Below are positions 1-9,328 of a stretch of 64,000 bases of DNA, piece after piece (the stretch's first letter is position 1; each line of letters begins with the position of its first letter). Origin of the DNA: Chitinophagaceae bacterium (GTDB lineage Bacteria > Bacteroidota > Bacteroidia > Chitinophagales > Chitinophagaceae); contig SCVJ01000024.1 of the NCBI GenBank assembly GCA_004322425.1, positions 1 through 64,000 of the forward strand. Reading direction: 5' to 3'. The translations under genes were made by a program, and so were the position numbers. The notes under the pieces are model-generated. The model was not told where the DNA came from and did no database searches. It worked only from the letters and a program-made list of their open reading frames with translations.

Positions 1-342
1 ATTTTGCCAAGTCAGTTGATAAATAGTATCATGTAGAATAGTAATTCCTTCACCGAAAAATTTATTGTGTAATGAAATTTTGGCAATTGATTTTCCTGTG
101 AGTAAATCTACTTGCATCAATTTCGATTTTCCTTCATATTCTCCAGTTCCTTCGTAAAGAAGTCCATTATAAAAAGTCAATCCTTGTGTAAATGAAGAAG
201 TATCGTGCGGAAAGGCTTGCAGAATAGAATAGCTTAATACCGGAATTTGTTGCGGAGCTTCAGATGTTTGATCTTCTTCGCTAGAACAAGAAAAAAGTAA
301 AAGGGAGGAAACAAATGAAAGGGCTCCAAAATATTTATTCAT
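1..342 (-). CDS. Glutaminyl-peptide cyclotransferase (bacterial/plant-type), lipoprotein, partial
   Basis: This is the N-terminal 114 codons of a gene that runs off the left edge of the window. The protein opens with a hydrophobic signal and a lipobox-like LLLFSC, so it is probably an exported lipoprotein. The segment PHDTSSFTQGLTFYNGLLYE followed by GTGEYEGKS matches the start of the five-bladed propeller of the plant/bacterial glutaminyl cyclase family. These enzymes cyclise N-terminal Gln to pyroglutamate, a common modification of exported Bacteroidota proteins. It lies 21 nt downstream of lpdA on the same strand and may be co-transcribed with it. The family call rests on the N-terminus only. 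Confidence 0.75.
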   Translation of the reverse strand, partial: MNKYFGALSFVSSLLLFSCSSEEDQTSEAPQQIPVLSYSILQAFPHDTSSFTQGLTFYNGLLYEGTGEYEGKSKLMQVDLLTGKSIAKISLHNKFFGEGITILHDTIYQLTWQN

Positions 343-363
343 GAAACCGAATTTTTCAAAAAA

Positions 364-1767
364 TTATAAATGAATGGCTTCTCCGTACGCAACCTCAATT
401 GCATCTTTTATACTTTCACTAATAGTGGGATGCGGATGGATGCTATTTAAAACTTCGTGATAAGTTGTTTCCAGTTTTCGAGCCGTAACGGTTTGGGCTA
501 TCATTTCGGTTACATTGTATCCAATCATGTGTGTGCCCAACCATTCGCCATATTTGGCATCAAAAATAACTTTTACAAATCCTTCTGTATGGCCTGCTGC
601 CGAAGCTTTTCCGCTGGCACTTAAAGGAAATTTTCCTACTTTAATATCAAACCCTGCGTCTTTGGCTTGTTTTTCAGTAAAACCTACCGAGGCAATTTCG
701 GGATAACAATACGTGCAACCCGGTACATTGTTATAATCAATTGCTTCAGGTTTGTGGTTGTGTTTTTTTTCATTGAAGCCAATATTTTCTACGCAAATAA
801 TTCCTTCTTTTGAAGCTACGTGGGCCAATGCTTGTCCGGGTGCGCAGTCGCCAATGGCATAAATTCCTGATAGATTTGTTTGATAAAATTTATCAACCAA
901 AACTTTTCCTTTTTCTGTTTTGATACCAAGTTCTTCCAATCCCAAATTTTCAATATTGGCTGCAACGCCTACCGCACTCAACAATACATCAGCTTCCAAA
1001 ACTATTTCGCCTGTTGCTGTTTTTACAGTGGCTTTCACTCCAATTCCAGTTGTATCAACTTTTGTTACTTCACTATTGGTTAAAATATCAATTCCTTTTT
1101 TCTTAAAATTCTTTTCTAATTCTTTAGAAATATCTTCATCTTCCACAGGAACAATACGGGGTAAAAATTCCACAATAGTAACTTTCGATCCCAAAGAGTT
1201 ATAAAAATATCCGAACTCAACACCGATAGCTCCACTACCCACAACAATGATAGATTTTGGTAATTCTGGTAAAATCATGGCTTCGCGATAGCCTACAATC
1301 TTTTTGCCATCAATTTTCATAGTTGGTAGTTCGCGACTGCGACCACCTGTTGCAATAATGATATGCTTTCCTTCCACTACTTTTTTAGAACCGTCGGTTG
1401 CAGTTACTTCCACTTGCCCTTTTGCTTTCAGTTTGCCTGTTCCAAGAACAACATCAATCTTATTTTTTTTCATCAAAAATTGAACTCCTTTACTCATTTT
1501 ATCTGCAACACCTCTGCTTCTTTTTATTATAGCATCAAAATTCGCAGTACCACTGGCTTCAATTCCGTAATCTTTGGCGTGCTTGATTTCTTCCAATACT
1601 TGCGCACTTTTCAATAATGCTTTGGTAGGAATACAGCCCCAATTAAGGCAAATTCCACCCAGACTTTCCTTTTCAATAACTGCGGTTTTAAAGCCTAATT
1701 GTGCTGCGCGAATAGCAGCCACATAACCACCGGGTCCGCTGCCAATAACAACTATATCGTATGCCAT
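364..1767 (-). CDS. lpdA: Dihydrolipoyl dehydrogenase (E3)
   Basis: This is a 467-residue flavoprotein disulfide reductase, the usual length for E3. It reoxidises the dihydrolipoyl groups of 2-oxoacid dehydrogenase complexes and the glycine cleavage system, passing electrons through FAD to NAD+. Visible motifs are the FAD-binding GSGPGG at residues 9-14, the redox disulfide C40-LNWG-C45, a second dinucleotide fold GSGAIGVEFG near residue 176, and the C-terminal HPHPTISE catalytic His-Glu pair. No other subunit of a dehydrogenase complex is nearby, so it may serve several complexes. The intergenic region to rpmB (about 200 nt) must hold its promoter, but I see no clear TAnnTTTG on that strand. 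Confidence 0.97.
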   Translation of the reverse strand: MAYDIVVIGSGPGGYVAAIRAAQLGFKTAVIEKESLGGICLNWGCIPTKALLKSAQVLEEIKHAKDYGIEASGTANFDAIIKRSRGVADKMSKGVQFLMKKNKIDVVLGTGKLKAKGQVEVTATDGSKKVVEGKHIIIATGGRSRELPTMKIDGKKIVGYREAMILPELPKSIIVVGSGAIGVEFGYFYNSLGSKVTIVEFLPRIVPVEDEDISKELEKNFKKKGIDILTNSEVTKVDTTGIGVKATVKTATGEIVLEADVLLSAVGVAANIENLGLEELGIKTEKGKVLVDKFYQTNLSGIYAIGDCAPGQALAHVASKEGIICVENIGFNEKKHNHKPEAIDYNNVPGCTYCYPEIASVGFTEKQAKDAGFDIKVGKFPLSASGKASAAGHTEGFVKVIFDAKYGEWLGTHMIGYNVTEMIAQTVTARKLETTYHEVLNSIHPHPTISESIKDAIEVAYGEAIHL

Positions 1768-1930
1768 ACTAAATTGGATTGATTATTATTAATTGAAAAT
1801 GAAGGGCGAAGTTACTTTAAACGGGATAATTGGCAAAGGCCATCTGTTTAACATATTTAACTTACACTAAAAAAGAGAGTGTTTATTAATATTAATTTTG
1901 ATTGAACTTTAGTTTTTCCATCTTTTCCCT

Positions 1931-1938
1931 TACCTTTG
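1931..1938 (+). promoter_or_regulatory. Promoter -7 element of the rpmB cluster
   Basis: TACCTTTG is a perfect match to the Bacteroidota -7 consensus TAnnTTTG. It lies 38 nt upstream of the rpmB ATG. The -33 region is only a partial match (a TTTA-like stretch). Transcription would start around 1943-1946. Confidence 0.7.
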
Positions 1939-1941
1939 CCT

Positions 1942-1956
1942 CCCGAATTTTTCGGG
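1942..1956 (+). promoter_or_regulatory. Small hairpin in the rpmB 5' leader
   Basis: CCCGAA-TTT-TTCGGG is a perfect 6-bp inverted repeat. It lies just downstream of the predicted -7 element, at or very near the start of the mRNA. It is not followed by a T run, so it is unlikely to be a terminator. A role in mRNA stability or r-protein autoregulation is possible but is inference. Confidence 0.4.
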
Positions 1957-1975
1957 CTTAAAATTTCGAATCATT

Positions 1976-2212
1976 ATGGCTAGAGTATGTCAAGTTACAG
2001 GTAAAGTTCCAGTAACAGGTAACAGAGTTTCTCACTCTAATATTAAGACTAAGCGTAGGTTTTTACCCAACTTACAAGTTAAAAAGTACTATTTGGCAGA
2101 AGAAGATAAATGGATCACAATAAAATTATCTACAACCGCTATCCGTACCATCAATAAAAATGGTCTTTACTCCGTAGTAAAACAGTTAAGAAAAGAAGGA
2201 CAACATATTTAA
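1976..2212 (+). CDS. rpmB: 50S ribosomal protein L28
   Basis: This 78-residue basic protein begins [16 protein letters not shown] and continues with [16 protein letters not shown], the conserved L28 core that binds 23S rRNA. Its length matches the Bacteroidota family. It is the first gene of the conserved cluster rpmB-rpmG-DUF4295-ftsY-rimO, with rpmG starting 21 nt after its stop. It has a strong TACCTTTG promoter upstream. It lacks the zinc-binding cysteine pairs found in C+ paralogs, with a single Cys at residue 5. Confidence 0.97.
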   Translation: MARVCQVTGKVPVTGNRVSHSNIKTKRRFLPNLQVKKYYLAEEDKWITIKLSTTAIRTINKNGLYSVVKQLRKEGQHI

Positions 2213-2233
2213 ATCGATTAAAGAACTAAGGCA

Positions 2234-2416
2234 ATGGCAAAAAGTAAAAACAGAGTACAGGTAATTTTGGAGTGTACGGAACACAAAAATAGTGGTCAGC
2301 CGGGCACTAGCCGTTACATTACCAAAAAGAATAAAAAAAATAATCCGGAGCGGTTGGAATTGAAAAAGTTCAATGCCATCTTAAAAAAAGTAACGGTTCA
2401 CAAAGAAATTAAATAA
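2234..2416 (+). CDS. rpmG: 50S ribosomal protein L33
   Basis: This 60-residue basic protein contains the L33 signature [14 protein letters not shown] and the stretch [20 protein letters not shown]. Only one Cys is present, so it is the zinc-free (C-) form. It follows rpmB by 21 nt and is followed by the DUF4295 gene at 47 nt, an arrangement I know from Bacteroidota genomes. It is a component of the large ribosomal subunit near the E site. Confidence 0.97.
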   Translation: MAKSKNRVQVILECTEHKNSGQPGTSRYITKKNKKNNPERLELKKFNAILKKVTVHKEIK

Positions 2417-2463
2417 GCATTGGTTTTTTCCGAATTCAAAAACTAGTATTCAAATAAATAATT

Positions 2464-2637
2464 ATGGCAAAAGCAGCAAAAACGGCAATCAAAACAAAAG
2501 ATCAGAAGGCAGCAGCCGAAGCAAAAAACTGGACAAAGGTTATTAAAGTGGTGCGAAGTGCCTCGTCAGGTGCTTATACTTTTAAGGAGCAGATTGTACA
2601 TAAGGATAAAGTAAAATCGTTTTTGGCGCATAAATAA
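2464..2637 (+). CDS. DUF4295 family small basic protein
   Basis: This is a 57-residue, lysine-rich protein starting MAKAAKTAIKTKDQKAAAEA. It matches the small Bacteroidota-specific DUF4295 family, which is almost always encoded immediately after rpmG. Its size, basic composition and position suggest a ribosome-associated protein, but its function is not established. Translation ends in the segment VHKDKVKSFLAHK. It is too short for many gene callers; the start at ATG 2464 is the only plausible one, and the reading frame is open with no overlap of neighbours. Confidence 0.85.
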   Translation: MAKAAKTAIKTKDQKAAAEAKNWTKVIKVVRSASSGAYTFKEQIVHKDKVKSFLAHK

Positions 2638-2663
2638 TTTAATGGGAAGGGTTAATGTTTAAG

Positions 2664-2695
2664 AGCTATCACCATAAAAAGTGATAGCTTTTGTT
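2664..2695 (+). terminator. Hairpin between DUF4295 and ftsY
   Basis: AGCTATCAC (2664-2672) and GTGATAGCT (2681-2689) form a perfect 9-bp stem with an A-rich 8-nt loop, followed by TTTGTTATTTT. The T tract is interrupted, so it may be a partial terminator or attenuator that lowers ftsY expression relative to the ribosomal genes. Confidence 0.6.
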
Positions 2696-2758
2696 ATTTT
2701 ATTGGAAATTTGAATCTAGAAGTAAAACCTGAAAATTATAAAAGTGATAGTTTAAAGC

Positions 2759-3727
2759 ATGAGTTTTTTTAGCAACATATTTGGGAAAAAGGAAAAAGAG
2801 AGTTTAAACCAAGGCTTGGAGAAAACTAGTGAAGGGTTTTTGTCGAAAATAAAAAAAGCCATTGCAGGAAAAAGCAAGGTGGATGATGAAGTGCTAGATG
2901 CATTGGAAGAAGCTTTAGTAAGTGCCGATGTGGGTATTGATACAACAGTAAAAATTATTGAACGGATAGAAAAAAGAGTTTCACAAGATAAATATCTGGG
3001 TAGTGGAGAATTAAATAAATTATTACAGGAAGAGATAGAAAGTTTGTTGGAGAACACTGCAACTTCTTATTCATTTAGTACAGAGCTTCCTCAAAAGCCC
3101 TATGTGATATTGGTTGTTGGAGTAAACGGTGTAGGCAAAACAACAACCATTGGAAAGCTGGCTCATAATTTTAAGAATGCAGGTAAATCTGTTTTGTTGG
3201 GCGCTGCCGATACATTTCGTGCTGCTGCTGTTGATCAACTTACAATTTGGAGTGAAAGAGTAGGTGTATCTATTGTAAAACAAAATATGGGAAGTGATCC
3301 TGCAGCTGTTGCTTTTGATACAGTGCAAAGCGCTATTTCCAGAGGTAGTGAAATAGTTTTAATTGATACAGCTGGTCGTTTACACAACAAAGCTCATTTA
3401 ATGGATGAGTTAGGAAAAATAAAAAGAGTTATTCAAAAACTTATTCCTGATGCTCCACATGAAGTTCTGTTGGTTTTGGATGGCAGCACAGGGCAAAATG
3501 CATTGGAGCAAGCCAAACATTTTACAGCAGCTACCAATGTTACTGCATTAGCAATTACTAAATTGGATGGAAGTGCAAAAGGTGGAATTGTTTTGGCGAT
3601 TGCCGATCAATTTAAAATTCCTGTAAAGTTTATTGGTGTGGGTGAGAAAATGGAAGACTTGTTAATTTTTGATAAACACGAATTTGTGGATAGTTTATTT
3701 AGTTTGGAAAGAAAATCTGGAGCATGA
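2759..3727 (+). CDS. ftsY: Signal recognition particle receptor FtsY
   Basis: This is a 322-residue SRP GTPase that docks SRP-ribosome complexes at the inner membrane for co-translational insertion. The N-terminal helical domain (about residues 15-105) is short and lacks the long acidic A domain of E. coli. The NG domain shows the P-loop GVNGVGKTTT at 121-130, the DTFRAAA and DTAGR motifs, and TKLDGSAKGG near the C-terminus. It follows DUF4295 after a 121-nt gap containing a hairpin, and overlaps rimO by 4 bp (ATGA), indicating translational coupling. Confidence 0.97.
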   Translation: MSFFSNIFGKKEKESLNQGLEKTSEGFLSKIKKAIAGKSKVDDEVLDALEEALVSADVGIDTTVKIIERIEKRVSQDKYLGSGELNKLLQEEIESLLENTATSYSFSTELPQKPYVILVVGVNGVGKTTTIGKLAHNFKNAGKSVLLGAADTFRAAAVDQLTIWSERVGVSIVKQNMGSDPAAVAFDTVQSAISRGSEIVLIDTAGRLHNKAHLMDELGKIKRVIQKLIPDAPHEVLLVLDGSTGQNALEQAKHFTAATNVTALAITKLDGSAKGGIVLAIADQFKIPVKFIGVGEKMEDLLIFDKHEFVDSLFSLERKSGA

Positions 3728-5034
3728 AAGTAAGAACACTTAAAAAAGATAAAGTCAATATCATCACACTCGGCTGTAGTAAAAATATGGTGGATAGCGA
3801 AGTGTTGAGCGGACAATTACTTGCCAACGATATTGGCGTTGTTCATGAGAATAAAAAATTAGATCACAACATTGTAATCGTCAACACTTGCGGATTTATA
3901 GAGAAAGCCAAAGAGGAAAGTATCAATACAATTTTGAGACAAGTAGACTTAAAACATAAAGGGAAGTTGGACAAGGTTTATGTAACGGGTTGTTTAAGTC
4001 ATCGCTATAAAGATGATTTGGCAAAAGAAATTCCCGATGTGGATGCTTGGTTTGGAACTATGGAATTGCCACTCATCTTAAAACAATTTGAAGCAGATTA
4101 TAAAACAGAACTGTTGGGCGAACGATTATTAGCCACTCCAAGTCATTATGCCTATTTAAAAATATCGGAAGGATGCAATCGCACTTGTTCTTTTTGTGCT
4201 ATTCCGTTGATGCGCGGGAATCATGTCAGCAAAACAATGGAAGACATTGTAAAAGAAGCCGAGTTGTTAGTAAAGCGTGGTGTAAAAGAAATATTACTGA
4301 TAGCGCAAGAACTTACTTATTACGGATTGGATATCTATAAAAAAAGAATGTTGCCCGATTTACTTCATCGCTTAGCGGATATAAAAGGGTTGGTGTGGAT
4401 TCGTTTACATTATGCGTATCCTTCTAAATTTCCAATGGAGATTTTGGATGTAATGAAAGAACGAGAAAATATTTGTAATTATCTCGATATGCCACTGCAA
4501 CATGCTGCTAATAATATGTTGCAAGCCATGAAGCGTCAGATTTCAAGAGAAGAAATGGAAGAATTGATATGGGCGGTTCGTGAAAAAGTTCCAGGTATTT
4601 GTTTGCGTACTACATTGATTGCCGGTTTCCCAGGAGAAACAAGAGAAGATGTTGAAGAATTGAAAATGTTTTTACAAAAACAACGATTTGATCGCGTTGG
4701 TATTTTTACTTACTCACACGAAGAAGGAACAACAGCTCATGCTTTAAAAGATAATTTGACGGCTGAAGAAAAAGAAGAAAGAGCCAATGAAATTATGGAA
4801 GTGCAGCAAGAAATTAGTCATGAGTTGAATCAAGAAAAAGTAGGTAAAGTCTTTAAAGTATTAGTAGATAAAAAAGAATCGGGTCGTTATTTAGGAAGAT
4901 CGGAATTTGACAGTGTAGAAGTGGATAACGAAGTAATCATCGCATCCGACAAAAAATTAGAAATAGGAGAGTTCTACAATGTAAAAATTACAAAAGCATT
5001 CGATTACGATTTAGAAGGTGAAGTAGTAAATTAA
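3724..5034 (+). CDS. rimO: Ribosomal protein S12 methylthiotransferase RimO
   Basis: This is a 436-residue radical-SAM methylthiotransferase. It adds a methylthio group to the conserved aspartate of ribosomal protein S12. The N-terminal UPF0004 domain supplies cluster cysteines C18, C56 and C90. The radical SAM cluster is C151-NRT-C155-SF-C158 within EGCNRTCSFCAIPLMRGNH. A C-terminal TRAM domain follows at about 370-436. The LGCSKNMVDSE opening distinguishes RimO from the MtaB paralog encoded at 26.8-28.1 kb. It overlaps ftsY at its start and the convergent S9 peptidase gene by 4 bp at its end. Confidence 0.96.
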   Translation: MKVRTLKKDKVNIITLGCSKNMVDSEVLSGQLLANDIGVVHENKKLDHNIVIVNTCGFIEKAKEESINTILRQVDLKHKGKLDKVYVTGCLSHRYKDDLAKEIPDVDAWFGTMELPLILKQFEADYKTELLGERLLATPSHYAYLKISEGCNRTCSFCAIPLMRGNHVSKTMEDIVKEAELLVKRGVKEILLIAQELTYYGLDIYKKRMLPDLLHRLADIKGLVWIRLHYAYPSKFPMEILDVMKERENICNYLDMPLQHAANNMLQAMKRQISREEMEELIWAVREKVPGICLRTTLIAGFPGETREDVEELKMFLQKQRFDRVGIFTYSHEEGTTAHALKDNLTAEEKEERANEIMEVQQEISHELNQEKVGKVFKVLVDKKESGRYLGRSEFDSVEVDNEVIIASDKKLEIGEFYNVKITKAFDYDLEGEVVN

Positions 5035-7481
5035 AATGCTTTTAATTGAGGTTTCGCTGAATTCTTTTCTACGCCTTTTACATATTTTTCCAACCAAAGG
5101 AATTGCTCATTTAGCATATGAAGAATATTCTCTCTTCCTGCATATCCGTGACTTTCATACGGAAGGCTCACGAATTTCACAATACCTCCATGGCCTTTTA
5201 TAGCATTAAACATTCTTTCACTTTGTATTGGGAATGTACCGGTATTATTATCGGCATCTCCATGAATCAATAACAAAGGAGTTTTTATTTTATCAGCGTA
5301 ACTGAAAGGGCTCATTTGATGATACAAGTCGGGTGCCTGCCAATAATTTCTATCTTCATTTTGAAATCCAAAGGGTGTTAATGTTCGGTTGTAAGCACCA
5401 CTACGCGCCAGTCCTGCTTTGAAAAGATTGGTATGTGCCAACAAGTTTGCAGTCATAAATGCACCATAGCTATGCCCGCCAACAGCAATTCTATTTCTAT
5501 CAGCAATACCCATTTCTGCTAATTTGTTAATCGCAGATGTAGCATTCATAGTGAGTTGTTCTATAAAATTATCGTTTGGTTTCTTATCTTTTCCCGTTGC
5601 AACAATGGGCATTTCCGCATTGTTTAAAACTGCATAACCTTGGGTAACATAAAAAATGGGTGAGCCCCAATTAACTAAAGTAAATCGATGTTCGCTTCCA
5701 CGAATTTGAGCAGCATCGGCTGCTGAATTATATTCTGCCGGATATGCCCAAATTAACAACGGAAGTGGAGCATCTCGCTTTGCATCAAAACCTTTTGGTA
5801 AATAAAGATCACCTGTAAGATCAACACTGTCTGCTCTTTTGTACGAAATTTTTTGTTTGGTAACTCCTTCAAGTTGACTGTAAGGATTACTGAATGTAGT
5901 CAGTTGACGATCTGAGTTAGATTTTTTTAATTCTTTTATCCAATAATTGGGCATTACTTTTTCGTTTTCACGGCGAGTAATAACTTGAAATTTGTCTGCA
6001 TCTAAAACTCTTGTAATGGTTTCAAAATATCCCTCTTGGCAACGCCAAATAATTTCTGTCTTTTTTGTTGTGAGATTCAAACTGGCTAAAAATGGAAGAT
6101 CACCTTTGGGAGATGCTCCAGTGGAATTGTTCATTAAAATGCTATTCCCATTATCGATTGTTTTTATAACATGCCTACCTAATTCATTTTTATAAGTGAT
6201 CGGGTTGCCAGGGTTTGAATAAGCATCTGTAGAATTTCTTTCAAACAATTGTATTATTTCTCCCGAAGTTGGATTGTAATGTGAAAGTTGAATTAGTTGT
6301 TTACTTGTTAATCCTTGAGTTACCAGTGCTACTTTATTATTCCCCCAAGTAGTATTTCGATAACGAAGTTTTGTTTTGAATAACTCTTTAGGGTTATCTG
6401 TAAATGGGGCTGATAGGGCATATACAGCGTCACGGAATTCAGCCGCGTTTTTAATCAATCCACTGTCAAGGGGCATGCAATAAATAATTGTAGCGGGTTC
6501 GTCATCTCTCCAATCAAATCCTCTTGCAACAAGTTGCACATTATCATTTCCTCCGGGTGCGGTTTCAGAAGTAGGAATTTCTGCAAGTTGTTTTATAAGC
6601 TTCCCGCTTAAATCTAGTAAGTTAATAGTTGATGGAAATCCTTGAGCCGGTACGATATAAGAAAATGGTTTATGTAATGTTCGAACCATTAAATATTTTT
6701 TGTCGGGAGAAATATTAATACTACTTTTTATGGATGGACTACCAAGCTTAGTTTCAACACCATTTGTATTTTTTACCAATTGAGTAGTGGAATAAAATTC
6801 AAAAAGCTGTTCATCAAATGGACTCTTGATTAAATCTTGATACGTAGGACGTGGTGAAGCTTTGCCTTCATTTTCCTGTGTGGTAGGCCCTTTGGGAACC
6901 AAAGGCTTTTGAGGTGCTTCTGTTGCAGGCTTCAAAATGGCTGAATACAAAATACTGTTATCGTCAATCCATTGATACGTATTATTGATAACATTTAATG
7001 TGCTTTTATTTAGCTTCAATGCTTTTTTACTTTCTATGTCAATTGTAAAAAGATCAACTTGGTTTGTTGAAGTTTGAGTAAACGCTATTTTTTTATCGTT
7101 GGGACTCCATTGAACTGCTCCTGCAAAAAGTGGAGTAGGTAAATTACTAATTGTAAATTCCTTTCCGGAAACAACATTTTTGAGGCGTAAGCCAGTAATA
7201 AAATTTTGTCGGCTTAATGCAAAGTTTGCAGGATTAATTCTCATTCCAGCAATTCGAAGTTCCGGTCTGGCTAATTCTTCTACTGAAGGATAGCTGCTAG
7301 TTTCCAATAACAACATCCATTCTCCGTTTTCTGAAACAGTTACTCCCGGAGTGGGTTTAGCTAACAACATTTCTGTAATTTCCTTCGGTGGAATTTTATA
7401 TCCTTCATCCTTTTGTGCAATCATTTGCAGCGTTGAAAATAGCAGGATAAAAATGGGAAGAATAATATGGATACGTTTCAT
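5031..7481 (-). CDS. Exported S9-family (prolyl oligopeptidase-like) serine peptidase
   Basis: This 816-residue protein has a cleavable signal peptide (MKRIHIILPIFILLFSTLQM then IAQ). A WD40/TolB-like beta-propeller spans roughly residues 60-500, followed by a C-terminal alpha/beta-hydrolase domain. The nucleophile is in GGHSYGAF (Ser about 671); the Asp lies in HGDADNNTG and the His in ESHGYAGR. This is the arrangement of dipeptidyl-peptidase/acylaminoacyl-peptidase S9C enzymes. It would trim proline-containing or acylated peptides in the periplasm. Its 3' end overlaps that of rimO by 4 bp, and it diverges from the sugar dehydrogenase gene. The exact substrate cannot be told. Confidence 0.9.
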   Translation of the reverse strand: MKRIHIILPIFILLFSTLQMIAQKDEGYKIPPKEITEMLLAKPTPGVTVSENGEWMLLLETSSYPSVEELARPELRIAGMRINPANFALSRQNFITGLRLKNVVSGKEFTISNLPTPLFAGAVQWSPNDKKIAFTQTSTNQVDLFTIDIESKKALKLNKSTLNVINNTYQWIDDNSILYSAILKPATEAPQKPLVPKGPTTQENEGKASPRPTYQDLIKSPFDEQLFEFYSTTQLVKNTNGVETKLGSPSIKSSINISPDKKYLMVRTLHKPFSYIVPAQGFPSTINLLDLSGKLIKQLAEIPTSETAPGGNDNVQLVARGFDWRDDEPATIIYCMPLDSGLIKNAAEFRDAVYALSAPFTDNPKELFKTKLRYRNTTWGNNKVALVTQGLTSKQLIQLSHYNPTSGEIIQLFERNSTDAYSNPGNPITYKNELGRHVIKTIDNGNSILMNNSTGASPKGDLPFLASLNLTTKKTEIIWRCQEGYFETITRVLDADKFQVITRRENEKVMPNYWIKELKKSNSDRQLTTFSNPYSQLEGVTKQKISYKRADSVDLTGDLYLPKGFDAKRDAPLPLLIWAYPAEYNSAADAAQIRGSEHRFTLVNWGSPIFYVTQGYAVLNNAEMPIVATGKDKKPNDNFIEQLTMNATSAINKLAEMGIADRNRIAVGGHSYGAFMTANLLAHTNLFKAGLARSGAYNRTLTPFGFQNEDRNYWQAPDLYHQMSPFSYADKIKTPLLLIHGDADNNTGTFPIQSERMFNAIKGHGGIVKFVSLPYESHGYAGRENILHMLNEQFLWLEKYVKGVEKNSAKPQLKAF

Positions 7482-7585
7482 AGCTTAATATTTACTTAAA
7501 ATTAGGGATGAAGTTTCAGTGTCGGATACCGTTCATAATTTATTTACGGGTAGCTCACTTAATAAATTTAGGAAGTAGTAAATTT

Positions 7586-8878
7586 ATGCCTAAAATCGAG
7601 TTTATGTTAATCTCCGCTCAGCGCACTTTTTTTATTGGCTCCTTACTGCTACTTAGTTTTTTTAATTGTAGCTCAGATTCAAAAAAAGAGAAAAGAAATT
7701 CAATGGCAGACATTAGTCTTCCAGCAGGGTTTACTTCAACGGTATTAGCCGATAATTTAGGATCGGCTCGTCACTTAGTTGTTAATGAAAATGGAGATGT
7801 GTATGTAAAACTTGAAGATTTGAATGAAGGAAGAGGAGTGATTTGTTTGAAAGATAAAAATAAAGACGGCATTGCAGAAGACATAAGTGGATTTGGAAAT
7901 TACGTTGGAACAGGAATCGCCATCAAGAAAAATTATTTATATACTTCATCTAATGATCAAGTGTTTCGTTACAAGATTCAGAATAATAATATTGTAAATC
8001 CTGATAAACCCGAACTCATCATCCAAGGCTTAGTTAATAAACGCCAACACGCATCAAAATCGATTTCATTAGATGATGCTGGAAATGTTTATGTAAATAT
8101 TGGAGCGCCTTCAAATGCTTGCCAGGAAAGGGATAGAAGGACAGGTTCAATGGGTATGGATCCTTGTCCTATTCTTGATTCTGCGGGTGGTATTTGGCAG
8201 TTTAAGTCAGATCGTCTTAATCAATCGTATCCTCAAGGGATTCGATATGTAACCGGAACGAGAAATATTGTAGCGCTGGATTGGAATAAAGAATTGAATG
8301 AACTTTTTGCTGTGCAACATGGTCGAGATGATCTTAATAGAGTTTTTCCGAATCAATACTCCATTGAAGAAAGCGTTGAACTTCCTGCTGAAGAAATGTT
8401 TCTGTTAAAAAAAGGAGCAAATTTTGGTTGGCCATATTGTTATTACGATCCATTTCAAAAGAAAAAAATACTTGCTCCTGAATATGGAGGCGATAAAAGG
8501 AAAACTGAAAGGTGTGATGGAATGGAAAATCCTATTTATGCTTTTCCCGGGCATTGGGCTCCCAATGGATTGCTCTTTTATACCGGAAAACAATTTCCTG
8601 AAAAATACAGAAATGGTGCTTTTATTGCTTGGCATGGTTCATGGAACCGAGCACCTCGCGAACAGCAAGGTTACTTTGTAACTTTTCTACCATTTAAAAA
8701 TGGCAAACCCAGTGGCGAATATGAAATTTTTGCAGATGGATTTGCTGGAGCCGTTAAAACTCCCCAAAGTGCTACTTATCGTCCGTGCGGATTGGCAGAA
8801 GGTCCCGACGGATCTTTATATATTTCCGACGATCAAAAAGGAAGAATTTGGAAAATAACGTATTCTGAAAAATATTAG
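7586..8878 (+). CDS. PQQ-dependent sugar (glucose/sorbosone-type) dehydrogenase, lipoprotein
   Basis: This secreted propeller protein of about 430 residues has the family hallmarks LPAGFTSTVLADNLGSARHL, WPYCYYDP, ENPIYAFPGHWAPNG and GLAEGPDGSLYISDDQKGRIWKI. Family members oxidise sugars or aldehydes with PQQ and pass electrons to a cytochrome. The frame is open from 7508, but the signal sequence LISAQRTFFIGSLLLLSFFN-C fits a start at 7586 or 7604. I chose 7586, where GGAAG lies upstream. A Cys after the hydrophobic stretch suggests a lipoprotein. The cytochrome c gene starts 1 nt after the stop, the expected electron acceptor. Confidence 0.85.
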   Translation: MPKIEFMLISAQRTFFIGSLLLLSFFNCSSDSKKEKRNSMADISLPAGFTSTVLADNLGSARHLVVNENGDVYVKLEDLNEGRGVICLKDKNKDGIAEDISGFGNYVGTGIAIKKNYLYTSSNDQVFRYKIQNNNIVNPDKPELIIQGLVNKRQHASKSISLDDAGNVYVNIGAPSNACQERDRRTGSMGMDPCPILDSAGGIWQFKSDRLNQSYPQGIRYVTGTRNIVALDWNKELNELFAVQHGRDDLNRVFPNQYSIEESVELPAEEMFLLKKGANFGWPYCYYDPFQKKKILAPEYGGDKRKTERCDGMENPIYAFPGHWAPNGLLFYTGKQFPEKYRNGAFIAWHGSWNRAPREQQGYFVTFLPFKNGKPSGEYEIFADGFAGAVKTPQSATYRPCGLAEGPDGSLYISDDQKGRIWKITYSEKY

Positions 8879-8879
8879 T

Positions 8880-9299
8880 ATGAAAAAAATAGCAGGACTA
8901 TTATTTATTTTAACAGGAGCATTGTCGCTTTTTGCATTTCAAATGAATCCAAAAGCGCCATCAAAAACAATTGACCGAGGTAAAATAGTGTATAACAATT
9001 ATTGTCTCAGTTGCCATATGCCAAATGGAGAAGGTGTTCCAAGAATGACACCTAGTTTATCAAAATCAAAATATGTGTTGGGACAAAAACCAAACCTGAT
9101 TGAAATCATTCTTCTTGGGTCAGAAGCATTAGCTAATGAGCCCAATCGGACTTTCAAAAATTTGATGGCGCCTTTAGACAACTTGACGGATCTTGAAATA
9201 GCCGATGCGCTTAATTATGTAAGAAATAGTTTCGGGAATAAAACAACATTTATTTATAGTAAAGAAGTAAAAAGTGTTCGATTAAAAGTAGGTATATAG
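8880..9299 (+). CDS. Exported c-type cytochrome
   Basis: This 139-residue protein has an N-terminal signal (MKKIAGLLFILTGALSLFAF) and one haem-binding motif, C42-LS-C45-H46, followed by MPNGEGVPRMTPSLS as in class I cytochromes. A candidate axial Met lies in KNLMAPLDNLTD. It is encoded 1 nt after the PQQ-dependent dehydrogenase, so the two form a two-gene operon in which this cytochrome probably takes electrons from the dehydrogenase. No terminator is evident before the trp promoter region. Confidence 0.88.
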   Translation: MKKIAGLLFILTGALSLFAFQMNPKAPSKTIDRGKIVYNNYCLSCHMPNGEGVPRMTPSLSKSKYVLGQKPNLIEIILLGSEALANEPNRTFKNLMAPLDNLTDLEIADALNYVRNSFGNKTTFIYSKEVKSVRLKVGI

Positions 9300-9328
9300 A
9301 TCTAATTCTAATTAATTTTTTAAAATAA

